From assembly GCA_947649875.1 (NCBI GenBank), contig CANSTH010000011.1:1-34365 (forward strand): a DNA stretch of 34,365 nucleotides, given 5' to 3'. Below the pieces are notes generated by a model. The model saw only the letters and a list, made by a program, of their open reading frames with translations, was not told where the DNA came from and ran no database searches. Made by a program: the position numbers and the translations under genes. Position 1 is the stretch's first letter. The number at the start of each line of letters is the position of its first letter. This stretch comes from an uncultured Parvibacter sp. (GTDB taxonomy: Bacteria > Actinomycetota > Coriobacteriia > Coriobacteriales > Eggerthellaceae). This document shows, one piece after another, positions 27,239 to 34,365 of the stretch.

Positions 27239-27363
27239 AATAAGTCCCTTCTCCTTTTGAGCTCTTGCTCATTACAAGACAAGGAAGAAGGGTGTCGGTT
27301 CGCCGCCCGCGTTTCATTAGCTGCCAGCTAAGGTGGCGAAGGAACGTATTGCCAGCGGAGCAG

Positions 27364-28032
27364 CTAAAACGAGCGCAGAGTGGGGTCGGTTTTGGGGGTG
27401 GTGGCCACGAACTTCAGGTAGTAGATGGCATCCAGCACGGCGGGGATGCACAGCAGGAGCAACGTGAGGGCCGCCTCGATGAGCAGATAGCTCATGTCGT
27501 ACGTGACCGAGTACAGGAAGTTCGCCCAAAAGCCGGCGCGATCGGGCGGATAGAACAGGTTGGCGGAAAGGACGTAACAGCCGCCCAGGCAGAACACTCC
27601 CAACAGATAGCCGGCCCGCAGCCCGAAGCTGTCGCGGGCCACGCCGTCTTCCTCCCATTGCACATGGCGCCGGTTCAGCAACAGCCCGCCCAGCGCGAAT
27701 GCCCCATAGGCCACCGGGTACTCCAGCAGCAGGGCACCGGGATTGTAATTGATGAACTCGCCGGTGAGGTAGGTTACCCCCAACTTCAAGAAGCCGAACA
27801 GCACCCCTATGCAAAACCCGTAGCGGGGACCGTAGAAGAAGGTGATCAGCCACAGGAACAGCAGGCTGAAACAGGTGACGGCGCCGCCATCGGGCAGCAC
27901 CACCGGCTTCACAGCCGACAGCAGAGTGGCCATAGTCAGCAGCACTACCGTCCAGAACAGGCGGTTGCCCCGCAGCCGATCAACGGGGCGAAGGCGGAAG
28001 TTCGGGCGCGTATCGATGGTTTCCATGGGCAC
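27364..28032 (-). CDS. ThiT-like membrane protein (putative ECF S-component family)
   Basis: VLPDGGAVTCFSLLFLWLITFFYGPRYGFCIGVLFGFLKL...LLEYPVAYGAFALGGLLLNRR...FWANFLYSVTYDMSYLLIEAALTLLLL; pattern resembles thiamine transporter ThiT. Confidence 0.6.
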   Translation of the reverse strand: MPMETIDTRPNFRLRPVDRLRGNRLFWTVVLLTMATLLSAVKPVVLPDGGAVTCFSLLFLWLITFFYGPRYGFCIGVLFGFLKLGVTYLTGEFINYNPGALLLEYPVAYGAFALGGLLLNRRHVQWEEDGVARDSFGLRAGYLLGVFCLGGCYVLSANLFYPPDRAGFWANFLYSVTYDMSYLLIEAALTLLLLCIPAVLDAIYYLKFVATTPKTDPTLRSF

Positions 28033-28035
28033 CTC

Positions 28036-30039
28036 CTAATACCTGCGAGCTTCCAAATGACGCTTGCGGCGATGGTTTACCAGCACCACCAGCACCAGCA
28101 GCAACGTGCCACTCAAAATGCCGAGGTTGATGGTGGTCTCGGCGTATACCGCCTGAATGCCCATCTCCTGGTAGAAGCCCTGTAGCAGCTCGATGAACAA
28201 CGGCTGCAGCTGCGCTACCGCCAGCAGAATGGCCACGAAGTTTATCACCATGCCGTTGCGGCTCTCGGTGATGGCCGCCCGCGATGCCACCACGTGCTCG
28301 AGGTATTCCTGCTGCTCGTTGTAGGCATCGTGCAGCTGTTGATTGCCGAAGGCCTCCCGCAGCTGCGCCGCCTCCAGCTGCGACGACAGGTACTTGAAGT
28401 TCTGCATCTCCCAAAACCGTACCGTGGCACCGTATTCGCGGTCGATGATCAGCTTCGTTTCCGGCGTGATGTTGGTGCTCTCCTCCAAAATGCCCGTCAC
28501 CCGCTTCGCCGCCTTCGCCAGCGCCGTGTTCTGGAACAGCGTGAGGATGACGATGAACAGATAGTCGGCGAAGCCATCGATGCGCTCCTCGATGGCGGGG
28601 GCGAACTTTTTGTCGATGTACACCACCGCCCGCTGCGAAAGGTACACCTCATAATGGGCGAATTGGGAGCGGTTGCTGCAGCTGCTCTGCTGGATGCACT
28701 CGCTTTCGATGCAATACTCACGCTCGAAGTTGTGATAGGCCTCCCCCACCAGCATATCCTGTAGTTCCCGCAGGTCAGCGGGCTTTCGGGAAAGGCACAG
28801 GGCGCATACGCCGTTGCCGCAGGTATGCAGCCCAAACTTCTCCAACAAGTACCCGGCGAAGAAGATGTCGGGCGGCAACGGCTTTTCCGCCGTATCGTCC
28901 ACCGGGCTGTTGCCTTTCGCGCCCTTCGAGCCGGCCGCCTTCCCCTCTTCCACCTTCTCCTGCCCGGCAGGGCGCATCATAGCCCTCCAGCCCAGGGCCG
29001 ACACGCATTTGCCCACGTCCGGCGGCATCGCTACCTTCAGGTAGTCGAACGACATCTGGTCTTCCATCTGGGTAAACGAGTAGGAGAAGCTGGGCAGCAG
29101 TGTGCACAGCACGTACATGTGGGTCTTCGGATGGGCTATCAGCACGCTGTGGCCGCGGGCATGGCCGATAACCGTTTCCTGGGCCGGATCTTCCAGCCCG
29201 CTGTACTCATCGGTGGTCTGCAGAAAGTCGAAGCTGCCGATGTAGGCCAGCTCCAGCTCTCCCACCACCTCGTTGCTGCACTCGTAGGCGATGCAGTCTT
29301 TCAAGTCATCGATAAGCTCTTCCGCCAGAGCACGGTCGGCAGCTGTGCCCGGCAATACGGCGTGGCCCGCTCGATAGTCTTCCAGAAAATTCTCCAACCG
29401 CAGGTTGTCGCGGTGGTCGGCCATGGGCATCAGCAGGTACATATCGCCCTTGTAGCCCCTCACCTCCAGCTGCCCTGCCAATAAGTGCCGCAGCAGCTTG
29501 CCGTCGCAGATGTACACGGTGTTGCCGTCCTCCAGTGTGCGCACCTCGCGGAACAGGTAGTTGACCAGCGCTTTCTTCCCGTGGGGCGAAACCGCCGTGC
29601 CCACGATGTCGGTTATGGGAAGGCCCTCGCTTTCCAGCCGGTTGAGGTACTCCACCCAGCCGTTGGACAGCAGCTTTATCACCTCGGTGCCCTGGTAATC
29701 GGGGTGCACCGCCAACGAGATGACGAACAAGTGGTTGGCATCGGTGCGATAGGGCGCCACCTCTTCCGGCAAAATGTCATCGTCACGGATTACCGGACAG
29801 CGCTCCAGATTGTCGAGATAGAGCCCCTCTTCGCAGGGAAAGAAGTTGATGTAGCCGGCCAGACGGCCGGTTTCATCGTCCTCCACGAACACGAAGGAGC
29901 GGCGGTTTTTCAGGTAGCGATCCACCGTTTTCTGCGGGTCGCCCCAATACTCCTCGCTATAGCAGGTCTGGTCTACCGGCACCAGCTTGTCCAGATAGGC
30001 CGCGTCCACCTCTTCCCCGAAGCGCACCGTAAAGCTCAT
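28036..30039 (-). CDS. Large GNAT-like N-terminus / C-terminal transmembrane fusion protein
   Basis: N-term VDQTCYSEEYWG...FVFVEDDETGRLAGYINFFP...LFVISLAVHPDYQGTEVIKLLSNGWVEYL (GNAT-like); C-terminal two TM segments (MVINFVAILLAVAQLQPLFIELL; LGILSGTLLLVLVVLVNHRRKR). Confidence 0.7.
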   Translation of the reverse strand: MSFTVRFGEEVDAAYLDKLVPVDQTCYSEEYWGDPQKTVDRYLKNRRSFVFVEDDETGRLAGYINFFPCEEGLYLDNLERCPVIRDDDILPEEVAPYRTDANHLFVISLAVHPDYQGTEVIKLLSNGWVEYLNRLESEGLPITDIVGTAVSPHGKKALVNYLFREVRTLEDGNTVYICDGKLLRHLLAGQLEVRGYKGDMYLLMPMADHRDNLRLENFLEDYRAGHAVLPGTAADRALAEELIDDLKDCIAYECSNEVVGELELAYIGSFDFLQTTDEYSGLEDPAQETVIGHARGHSVLIAHPKTHMYVLCTLLPSFSYSFTQMEDQMSFDYLKVAMPPDVGKCVSALGWRAMMRPAGQEKVEEGKAAGSKGAKGNSPVDDTAEKPLPPDIFFAGYLLEKFGLHTCGNGVCALCLSRKPADLRELQDMLVGEAYHNFEREYCIESECIQQSSCSNRSQFAHYEVYLSQRAVVYIDKKFAPAIEERIDGFADYLFIVILTLFQNTALAKAAKRVTGILEESTNITPETKLIIDREYGATVRFWEMQNFKYLSSQLEAAQLREAFGNQQLHDAYNEQQEYLEHVVASRAAITESRNGMVINFVAILLAVAQLQPLFIELLQGFYQEMGIQAVYAETTINLGILSGTLLLVLVVLVNHRRKRHLEARRY

Positions 30040-30095
30040 GGGCTCCTCTTTCACACTCCCGCTTATATATCGCCTGCCACCAAGCCGGCTTGTCG

Positions 30096-30467
30096 CTATT
30101 GCCCCAAGCCCAATGCTTCGGCCCACGCGGCTTCCCTGAAGCCGGGAACAATCGCAGCATCGGTTACCAGCAGCGGGCGCTTTACCAGCATGCCGTTGGT
30201 GGACAGCAGCTCGATCTGCTCCTCCTCGGACATGTCCGGCAGCTTTTTGGCCAGCTCCATCTCGCGATAGAGCATCCCGCTGGTGTTGAAGAAGCGCCGC
30301 AGGGGCAGCCCACTGCGACGGTGCCATTCCAGCAGCTCATCGGCGGTGGGGCGCTCGTTCACGATGTCGCGGTCGGCAAATTGAACGCCATGCCCTTCCA
30401 GCCACTGTTTCGCCTTCTTGCACGTGCTGCATTTCGGGTATTCCACAAACAATACGTCCTGCGCCAC
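30096..30467 (-). CDS. ArsC/Spx-family thioredoxin-fold protein
   Basis: VLFVEYPKCSTCKKAKQWLEGHGVQFADRDIVNERPTADELLEWHRRSGLPLRRFFNTSG; MLVKRPLLVTD. Confidence 0.93.
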   Translation of the reverse strand: MAQDVLFVEYPKCSTCKKAKQWLEGHGVQFADRDIVNERPTADELLEWHRRSGLPLRRFFNTSGMLYREMELAKKLPDMSEEEQIELLSTNGMLVKRPLLVTDAAIVPGFREAAWAEALGLGQ

Positions 30468-30575
30468 AACTGCTCCTTCCTTTAGCTGCGGCTATGGTAC
30501 CACGACTACATCGATACAATAGCCAGCCAGCGGATTCCCGCACGCCCCAAGACGAGGGACGATGACGCGCCCTAT

Positions 30576-31550
30576 CTACCTCTCGAACGGGCCGTTTACG
30601 CAGTTTTCGGGACGTTTGCCCAATACGGCGTCGATGGCGTTTTGGGTGCAGCGGGTGCGTAGCTCTATGGCCGACTCTTCCGACCAATAGGCGGCATGGG
30701 AGGTGAGCACCGTGTGCGGGGCTTCGCAGATGGGGGCGTCGAACGCCACTGGCTCCTGCTCGAACACGTCGATGCCGGCGCCCCAGAGCCGCCCCTCCTG
30801 CAGCGCTTGGGCCAGAGCATCGGTGTCCACCACCGCGCCGCGTGAGGTGTTCACCACGATGGCATCGGGCTTCATGGTGGCAATGCGCCGGGCGTTCAAC
30901 AGGTGATAGGTTTCCGGCACCAGCGCCGTATGGAAGCTCAGCACATCGGCGCGGGCGATGAGGTCGTCCAGCGCCGCATAGGGAAAGCCCTCGGGGGTCA
31001 AGCGCCCCGGCACCCCTTTTCGGTCCCAAACCACCACATCAAACCCCATGCCACGGGCCTTGCGCGCCACCGCCCGGCCGATGGAGCCGTAGCCCACCAC
31101 GCCGAAGGTGCGGCCGTGCACCTGCCCCAATGGGCGGCGCTTGCGGAAGTCCCATATGCCGTTTCGCATATCGGCGTCAATCTCGTTGATGCGCCGCAGC
31201 ACGCACAGCGCCAGCGCCAAGGCGTGGTCGGACACCACTTCGGTGCCGTAGCCGGGCACGTTGCACACCAAGGTGCGGTTCTTCGTGGCGGCGGCCACGT
31301 CGATGTTGTCCACCCCGGTACCGGTTTTGCTGACCACGCGCAGGTGCGGCAGCGCCTCGAACACCTCGGCGGTGAAGCTGCCGTAGGAGGTTATGGCGCC
31401 ATCGGCCCCCTGCAGGTGCTCGATTATCTCGCGAGGGCTGCGGGCATCCGCATCGTTGAAGGCGGCGAACCTGATGCCCGCCGCTTCTACCATCTTCCGC
31501 TCGAATTCCGAATCGCCGAAATCGGTATCGGTGACTACGATCTTTGCCAT
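30576..31550 (-). CDS. D-isomer-specific 2-hydroxyacid dehydrogenase
   Basis: VVSKTGTGVDNIDVAAATKNRTLVCNVPGYGTEVVSDHALAL; TFGVVGYGSIGRAVARKARGMGFDVVVWD; VVNTSRGAVVDTDALAQALQEGRLWGAGIDVFEQEP. Confidence 0.94.
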   Translation of the reverse strand: MAKIVVTDTDFGDSEFERKMVEAAGIRFAAFNDADARSPREIIEHLQGADGAITSYGSFTAEVFEALPHLRVVSKTGTGVDNIDVAAATKNRTLVCNVPGYGTEVVSDHALALALCVLRRINEIDADMRNGIWDFRKRRPLGQVHGRTFGVVGYGSIGRAVARKARGMGFDVVVWDRKGVPGRLTPEGFPYAALDDLIARADVLSFHTALVPETYHLLNARRIATMKPDAIVVNTSRGAVVDTDALAQALQEGRLWGAGIDVFEQEPVAFDAPICEAPHTVLTSHAAYWSEESAIELRTRCTQNAIDAVLGKRPENCVNGPFER

Positions 31551-31566
31551 TGTTTACCCCTTCCGC

Positions 31567-32865
31567 CTACGCCAGCCGCAGCGCCAATTCCCGTACGGCA
31601 ATGCCTTCGGGATAATTCTCCAGCACGTTGAAGGAGATGGCCGGCAACGTGCCAGCGCCGGCCACCAGCGGCAGATGCCGGGGATGGAACTGCAGGCTCT
31701 CCTCATCGGGGTCTTCCTGGTATGGCACGCCGGCAGCTTTCAGCAGCTGCTTCGTAACCGCCATGTCGCCGTCGAACACTTTAGCGGTCTTCCAGAAAAA
31801 GTCCTCGTCGTCGAACAGCCATAGTGCGCCGTCCAGCCGCGCCTGGGTATTCTGCTGATGCATTTGCATGCGGTTTTTGTTCTCAAGCGAACAATAGTGG
31901 ATGCCCAGCTCAAGCCCTTGGTCCATGGCCCAATCCAGCAGCTGCAGGCAAGCCAGTTCACTACCGGCCACTGGCAGGCCGCCGGCATAGCTGTACTCAT
32001 AGGGAATGGCGAAGGGCGGGTTGGCAATCTGGTAACCACGGGCCGCAAAGGGCGCCCAATCGCCCATAGGGTAGCCGAATTCCAATAGGTTGATGCCGAA
32101 GGCGCCGATTGCGTTCATTCCCAACAGCAGCCCCTTCATCTCCTCCAGCATGTCGGGGGCCACGGGCATTTCCACCATCACATCGGGGATGAACTGCTTG
32201 GCCATGGCCAGACGGCGGATGGCTTCTTCGAAGGCGCCCGGCTCGTCCGGTTTCACCGAGAGCCGCAGTTCTTGCAGTCCGGCATCGGCCAGCTGTCTTG
32301 CCAGCCCCTCGTCCAGAAAATCGCCATCGGAGTAGAGGCGCAGGTGCGCCTGCGGGGCCGCCTCATGCACGTGAGCGAAGAAGGCCAGCGCCTCTTGGAC
32401 ATGCAGCAGCGGCTCGCCGCCGGTGAGGGCCACATGGGTCACCGGCACGGCGCCCTCCAGAAACTCGTCCACTTCTTGGCGCCAGTTCTTCTTCAGCAGC
32501 CGATCCGCCTCGTAGTTCACCTGGTTTTTGTTGAAGCAGAAATAGCAATCGCGGTTGCAGGCCAGCGAAAGGTAGAAGGTGCGGCTGCCGGGGTCGTCGG
32601 CGCAGGCCACGCAGGCACTGGAGAGCGGCCCGGTGGAGATGCTGGCTCCGCCGTTGCGGAAGCGGGCGCCCTGGGAGCGCAACTGCTTCAGCAGCGCTTG
32701 ACGCTGGGGCAAGTCGGCATCACGAGAAGCGAAGTCTACGCCGAAGCCAGCCAGACTGTCGATGTATTCCCGTTGGATGGCATCATATTCGGAAAGCCAC
32801 GCCGCCAACGTGGGGCGGACGGCTATGGCGTCTTGCACGGAAGAGCCGGCAGCGGTGTCTTGCAT
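31567..32865 (-). CDS. Radical SAM protein
   Basis: FYLSLACNRDCYFCFNKNQ (CX3CX2C), HVALTGGEPLLH; upstream CVACAD. Confidence 0.9.
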   Translation of the reverse strand: MQDTAAGSSVQDAIAVRPTLAAWLSEYDAIQREYIDSLAGFGVDFASRDADLPQRQALLKQLRSQGARFRNGGASISTGPLSSACVACADDPGSRTFYLSLACNRDCYFCFNKNQVNYEADRLLKKNWRQEVDEFLEGAVPVTHVALTGGEPLLHVQEALAFFAHVHEAAPQAHLRLYSDGDFLDEGLARQLADAGLQELRLSVKPDEPGAFEEAIRRLAMAKQFIPDVMVEMPVAPDMLEEMKGLLLGMNAIGAFGINLLEFGYPMGDWAPFAARGYQIANPPFAIPYEYSYAGGLPVAGSELACLQLLDWAMDQGLELGIHYCSLENKNRMQMHQQNTQARLDGALWLFDDEDFFWKTAKVFDGDMAVTKQLLKAAGVPYQEDPDEESLQFHPRHLPLVAGAGTLPAISFNVLENYPEGIAVRELALRLA

Positions 32866-32992
32866 AGAGGAGGCCTCCTCTTGTTCGAAAATGAGCCCTA
32901 CGCGGGGCGATTATGGGTGTTGCCAAAATTATAGCGAAGGCAGGCGCTATAAGCCCAGCCACGGCTCGCAGCCACAAGAACCACAGGGCACT

Positions 32993-33682
32993 CTACTGGC
33001 GGCGCAGAGTGCGCAGGTGGGCCTTCTGCTCGGGCGTTATGCGGCGGCTTTCGATGGCTTTCTGGATAGCTTTGTTATGGGTCCATGTGTCCAGATGCCC
33101 CTTCTCGATGAAGGGCAGCGCCGCTTCCGGCTGCTTCGCCAGCGCCTCGGCGAAATACCAGGCGCGCATCATGTTCACATAGTATTCCCCGGAGCGCAGG
33201 TCGGCCACTGCCCGCATCTGCCGCACGTGGAAGTGCTCCCCTAAGAACAGCTGCATCAGCATGCCGATGCCGTAGCGCACCGTGTAGGGATGCGCAGACC
33301 CCATCCACTTAAGCGCTAGTTGTTGGGCCCACGCGGGGTCTTTCCCCAGCTTGCGCGGCGACATCTGGTCGCAGGTGGCCCAGTTGTCCACGTAGGGAAG
33401 GAAGCTCTCTATGGCCGTTGCCATCTCATCAATGCTGCCGCGGCTGCTTATGATGAAGGCGTGCAGCTGGTTCTCCTCGAAGGTGCGGTGGGGAACCGCT
33501 GTCAGGAACTCCTCCACGTCCGGCCGCTTGGCCAGCTGTTGCGCAAAAGAGCGCAGCGCCGGCGTGCGCACGCCGATAATGGAGTCGGGCTCGATGGAGG
33601 GAATCAGCTTCGCCTGGAACTTCTGATATTCCGCATCACGGTTCTGCGCCAGAAACCCCTGTATGTCATCGGCAATTGTCAC
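32993..33682 (-). CDS. DNA alkylation repair (AlkD-like) HEAT-repeat protein
   Basis: IGVRTPALRSFAQQLAKRPDVEEFLTAVPHRTFEENQLHAFIIS...VDNWATCDQMSPRKLGKDPAWAQQLALKWMGSAHPYTVRYGIGMLMQLFL. Confidence 0.9.
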   Translation of the reverse strand: MTIADDIQGFLAQNRDAEYQKFQAKLIPSIEPDSIIGVRTPALRSFAQQLAKRPDVEEFLTAVPHRTFEENQLHAFIISSRGSIDEMATAIESFLPYVDNWATCDQMSPRKLGKDPAWAQQLALKWMGSAHPYTVRYGIGMLMQLFLGEHFHVRQMRAVADLRSGEYYVNMMRAWYFAEALAKQPEAALPFIEKGHLDTWTHNKAIQKAIESRRITPEQKAHLRTLRRQ

Positions 33683-33994
33683 GGGCTCGCTCCTTTACAT
33701 GTCCACTCTTACCTAAAGTGTAGACCCTTTGATCAACCGGCTTGTCAGCAATACTAGCAAACACGCCTTAAGAGACTGTCTGCTACTCGCCCTCCCCTTC
33801 AAGCCTCCCCATCGCCATCTGTTTGCTCTATCGAAACAAGAACACATCGGAGCGATTTCGGGCTCCTTCTTCAAGCTAGGGCGTGAACCCCGCGATGCTG
33901 AAGACCGTGAATACGGGAGAGGTTTTCGCAAACGAAGAGAATACAGCTATTGCTCGTGTGCCGCACGGAACTATCGCCTCCACCTCGGCAAAAA

Positions 33995-34025
33995 GATACT
34001 TCAAAGCATAATACTTTGAAGTATC
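33995..34025. promoter_or_regulatory. Perfect 12-bp inverted repeat built from two ATACTT-N2-AAG(T/C)AT units
   Basis: gatacttcaaag-cataata-ctttgaagtatc. Confidence 0.5.
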
Positions 34026-34061
34026 ACCATATAAACAAGCAAAAGCTCATGCCCACAGCAG

Positions 34062-34089
34062 AAGTGCCCCGAATTGCTCCGGGGCACTT
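34062..34089. terminator. Hairpin terminator-like structure downstream of the NrfD gene
   Basis: aagtgccccg (34062-34071)/cggggcactt (34080-34089), perfect 10-bp arms. Confidence 0.65.
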
Positions 34090-34117
34090 GCATGAAGGGG
34101 CATCGAACGGATGGGGG

Positions 34118-34365
34118 CTACTCCTGCTCGGCCGGCTTGAGCGGCAGGAACTTGAGCCCCAGGAAGAAGACGAGGAAGGCGAGGCCGACCACGCCCAGGG
34201 CTATGCCGAACTCGAGCGGGGTGGGCCAGTAGACCATGCCCGCGTAGGCCTGGGCCATGTTCCCCTCCCAGTTGGTCACCGTGAAGGGGGTCATCACGGC
34301 GGGCAGGTCGACGTTGGGGATCTGGAAGCCGCCGACGAGCAGCTGGGCGCGCTTGCAGAAGATGG
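34118..34365 (-). CDS. C-terminal part of NrfD-like membrane subunit (truncated by window edge)
   Basis: Manual minus-strand translation: IFCKRAQLLVGGFQIPNVDLPAVMTPFTVTNWEGNMAQAYAGMVYWPTPLEFGIALGVVGLAFLVFFLGLKFLPLKPAEQE*. Confidence 0.75.
   Translation of the reverse strand, partial: IFCKRAQLLVGGFQIPNVDLPAVMTPFTVTNWEGNMAQAYAGMVYWPTPLEFGIALGVVGLAFLVFFLGLKFLPLKPAEQE

Noticed and set aside
30903-31631. Plus-strand 242-aa ORF
   Set aside because: Antisense to the D-2-hydroxyacid dehydrogenase; no family motif
33729-34019. 96-aa plus-strand ORF
   Set aside because: No convincing SD or motif; kept as part of the unexplained gap
1-34365. CRISPR arrays, tRNA/rRNA genes, transposases or integrases
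   Set aside because: None recognised: no regularly spaced repeat-spacer pattern, no tRNA/rRNA-like conserved sequence, no transposase/integrase motifs in the ORFs

Overview
High-GC window; gene content suggests a Coriobacteriia/Eggerthellaceae-like anaerobe (inference from redox gene repertoire only). The core, about 5.4-21.2 kb, is a block of molybdenum/tungsten-pterin redox modules. (i) A Tat-exported DMSO-reductase-type catalytic subunit with 4Fe-4S and NrfD partners. (ii) A protein that appears to contain two tandem MarR domains, followed by a second DMSO-reductase-type enzyme with no Tat signal and a ferredoxin subunit but no membrane anchor. (iii) A TetR regulator divergent from an operon encoding a Tat/4Fe-4S protein, a YdhV-like aldehyde:ferredoxin oxidoreductase (AOR) family enzyme, a MobB-like protein with a degenerate P-loop, an NrfD-like anchor, a second Tat/4Fe-4S protein and FdhD. 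The left flank has an aldo/keto reductase end, EamA transporter/LysR pair, MGMT and a DHA2-type MFS gene with several palindromes upstream. The right flank has a DUF234-type ATPase, a membrane XRE protein, a Ser/Thr kinase with an HTH partner, a DUF4190/DUF5067-like protein, a ThiT-like membrane protein next to a GNAT-transmembrane fusion, ArsC/Spx-like, D-2-hydroxyacid dehydrogenase, radical SAM, AlkD-like, and the 3' end of another NrfD gene. Main second-look items: the AOR/MobB-like/NrfD operon, the tandem-MarR protein, nested operator palindromes, and a composite palindromic intergenic element at 4886-5172. All assignments are from reading motifs; no database search was run.
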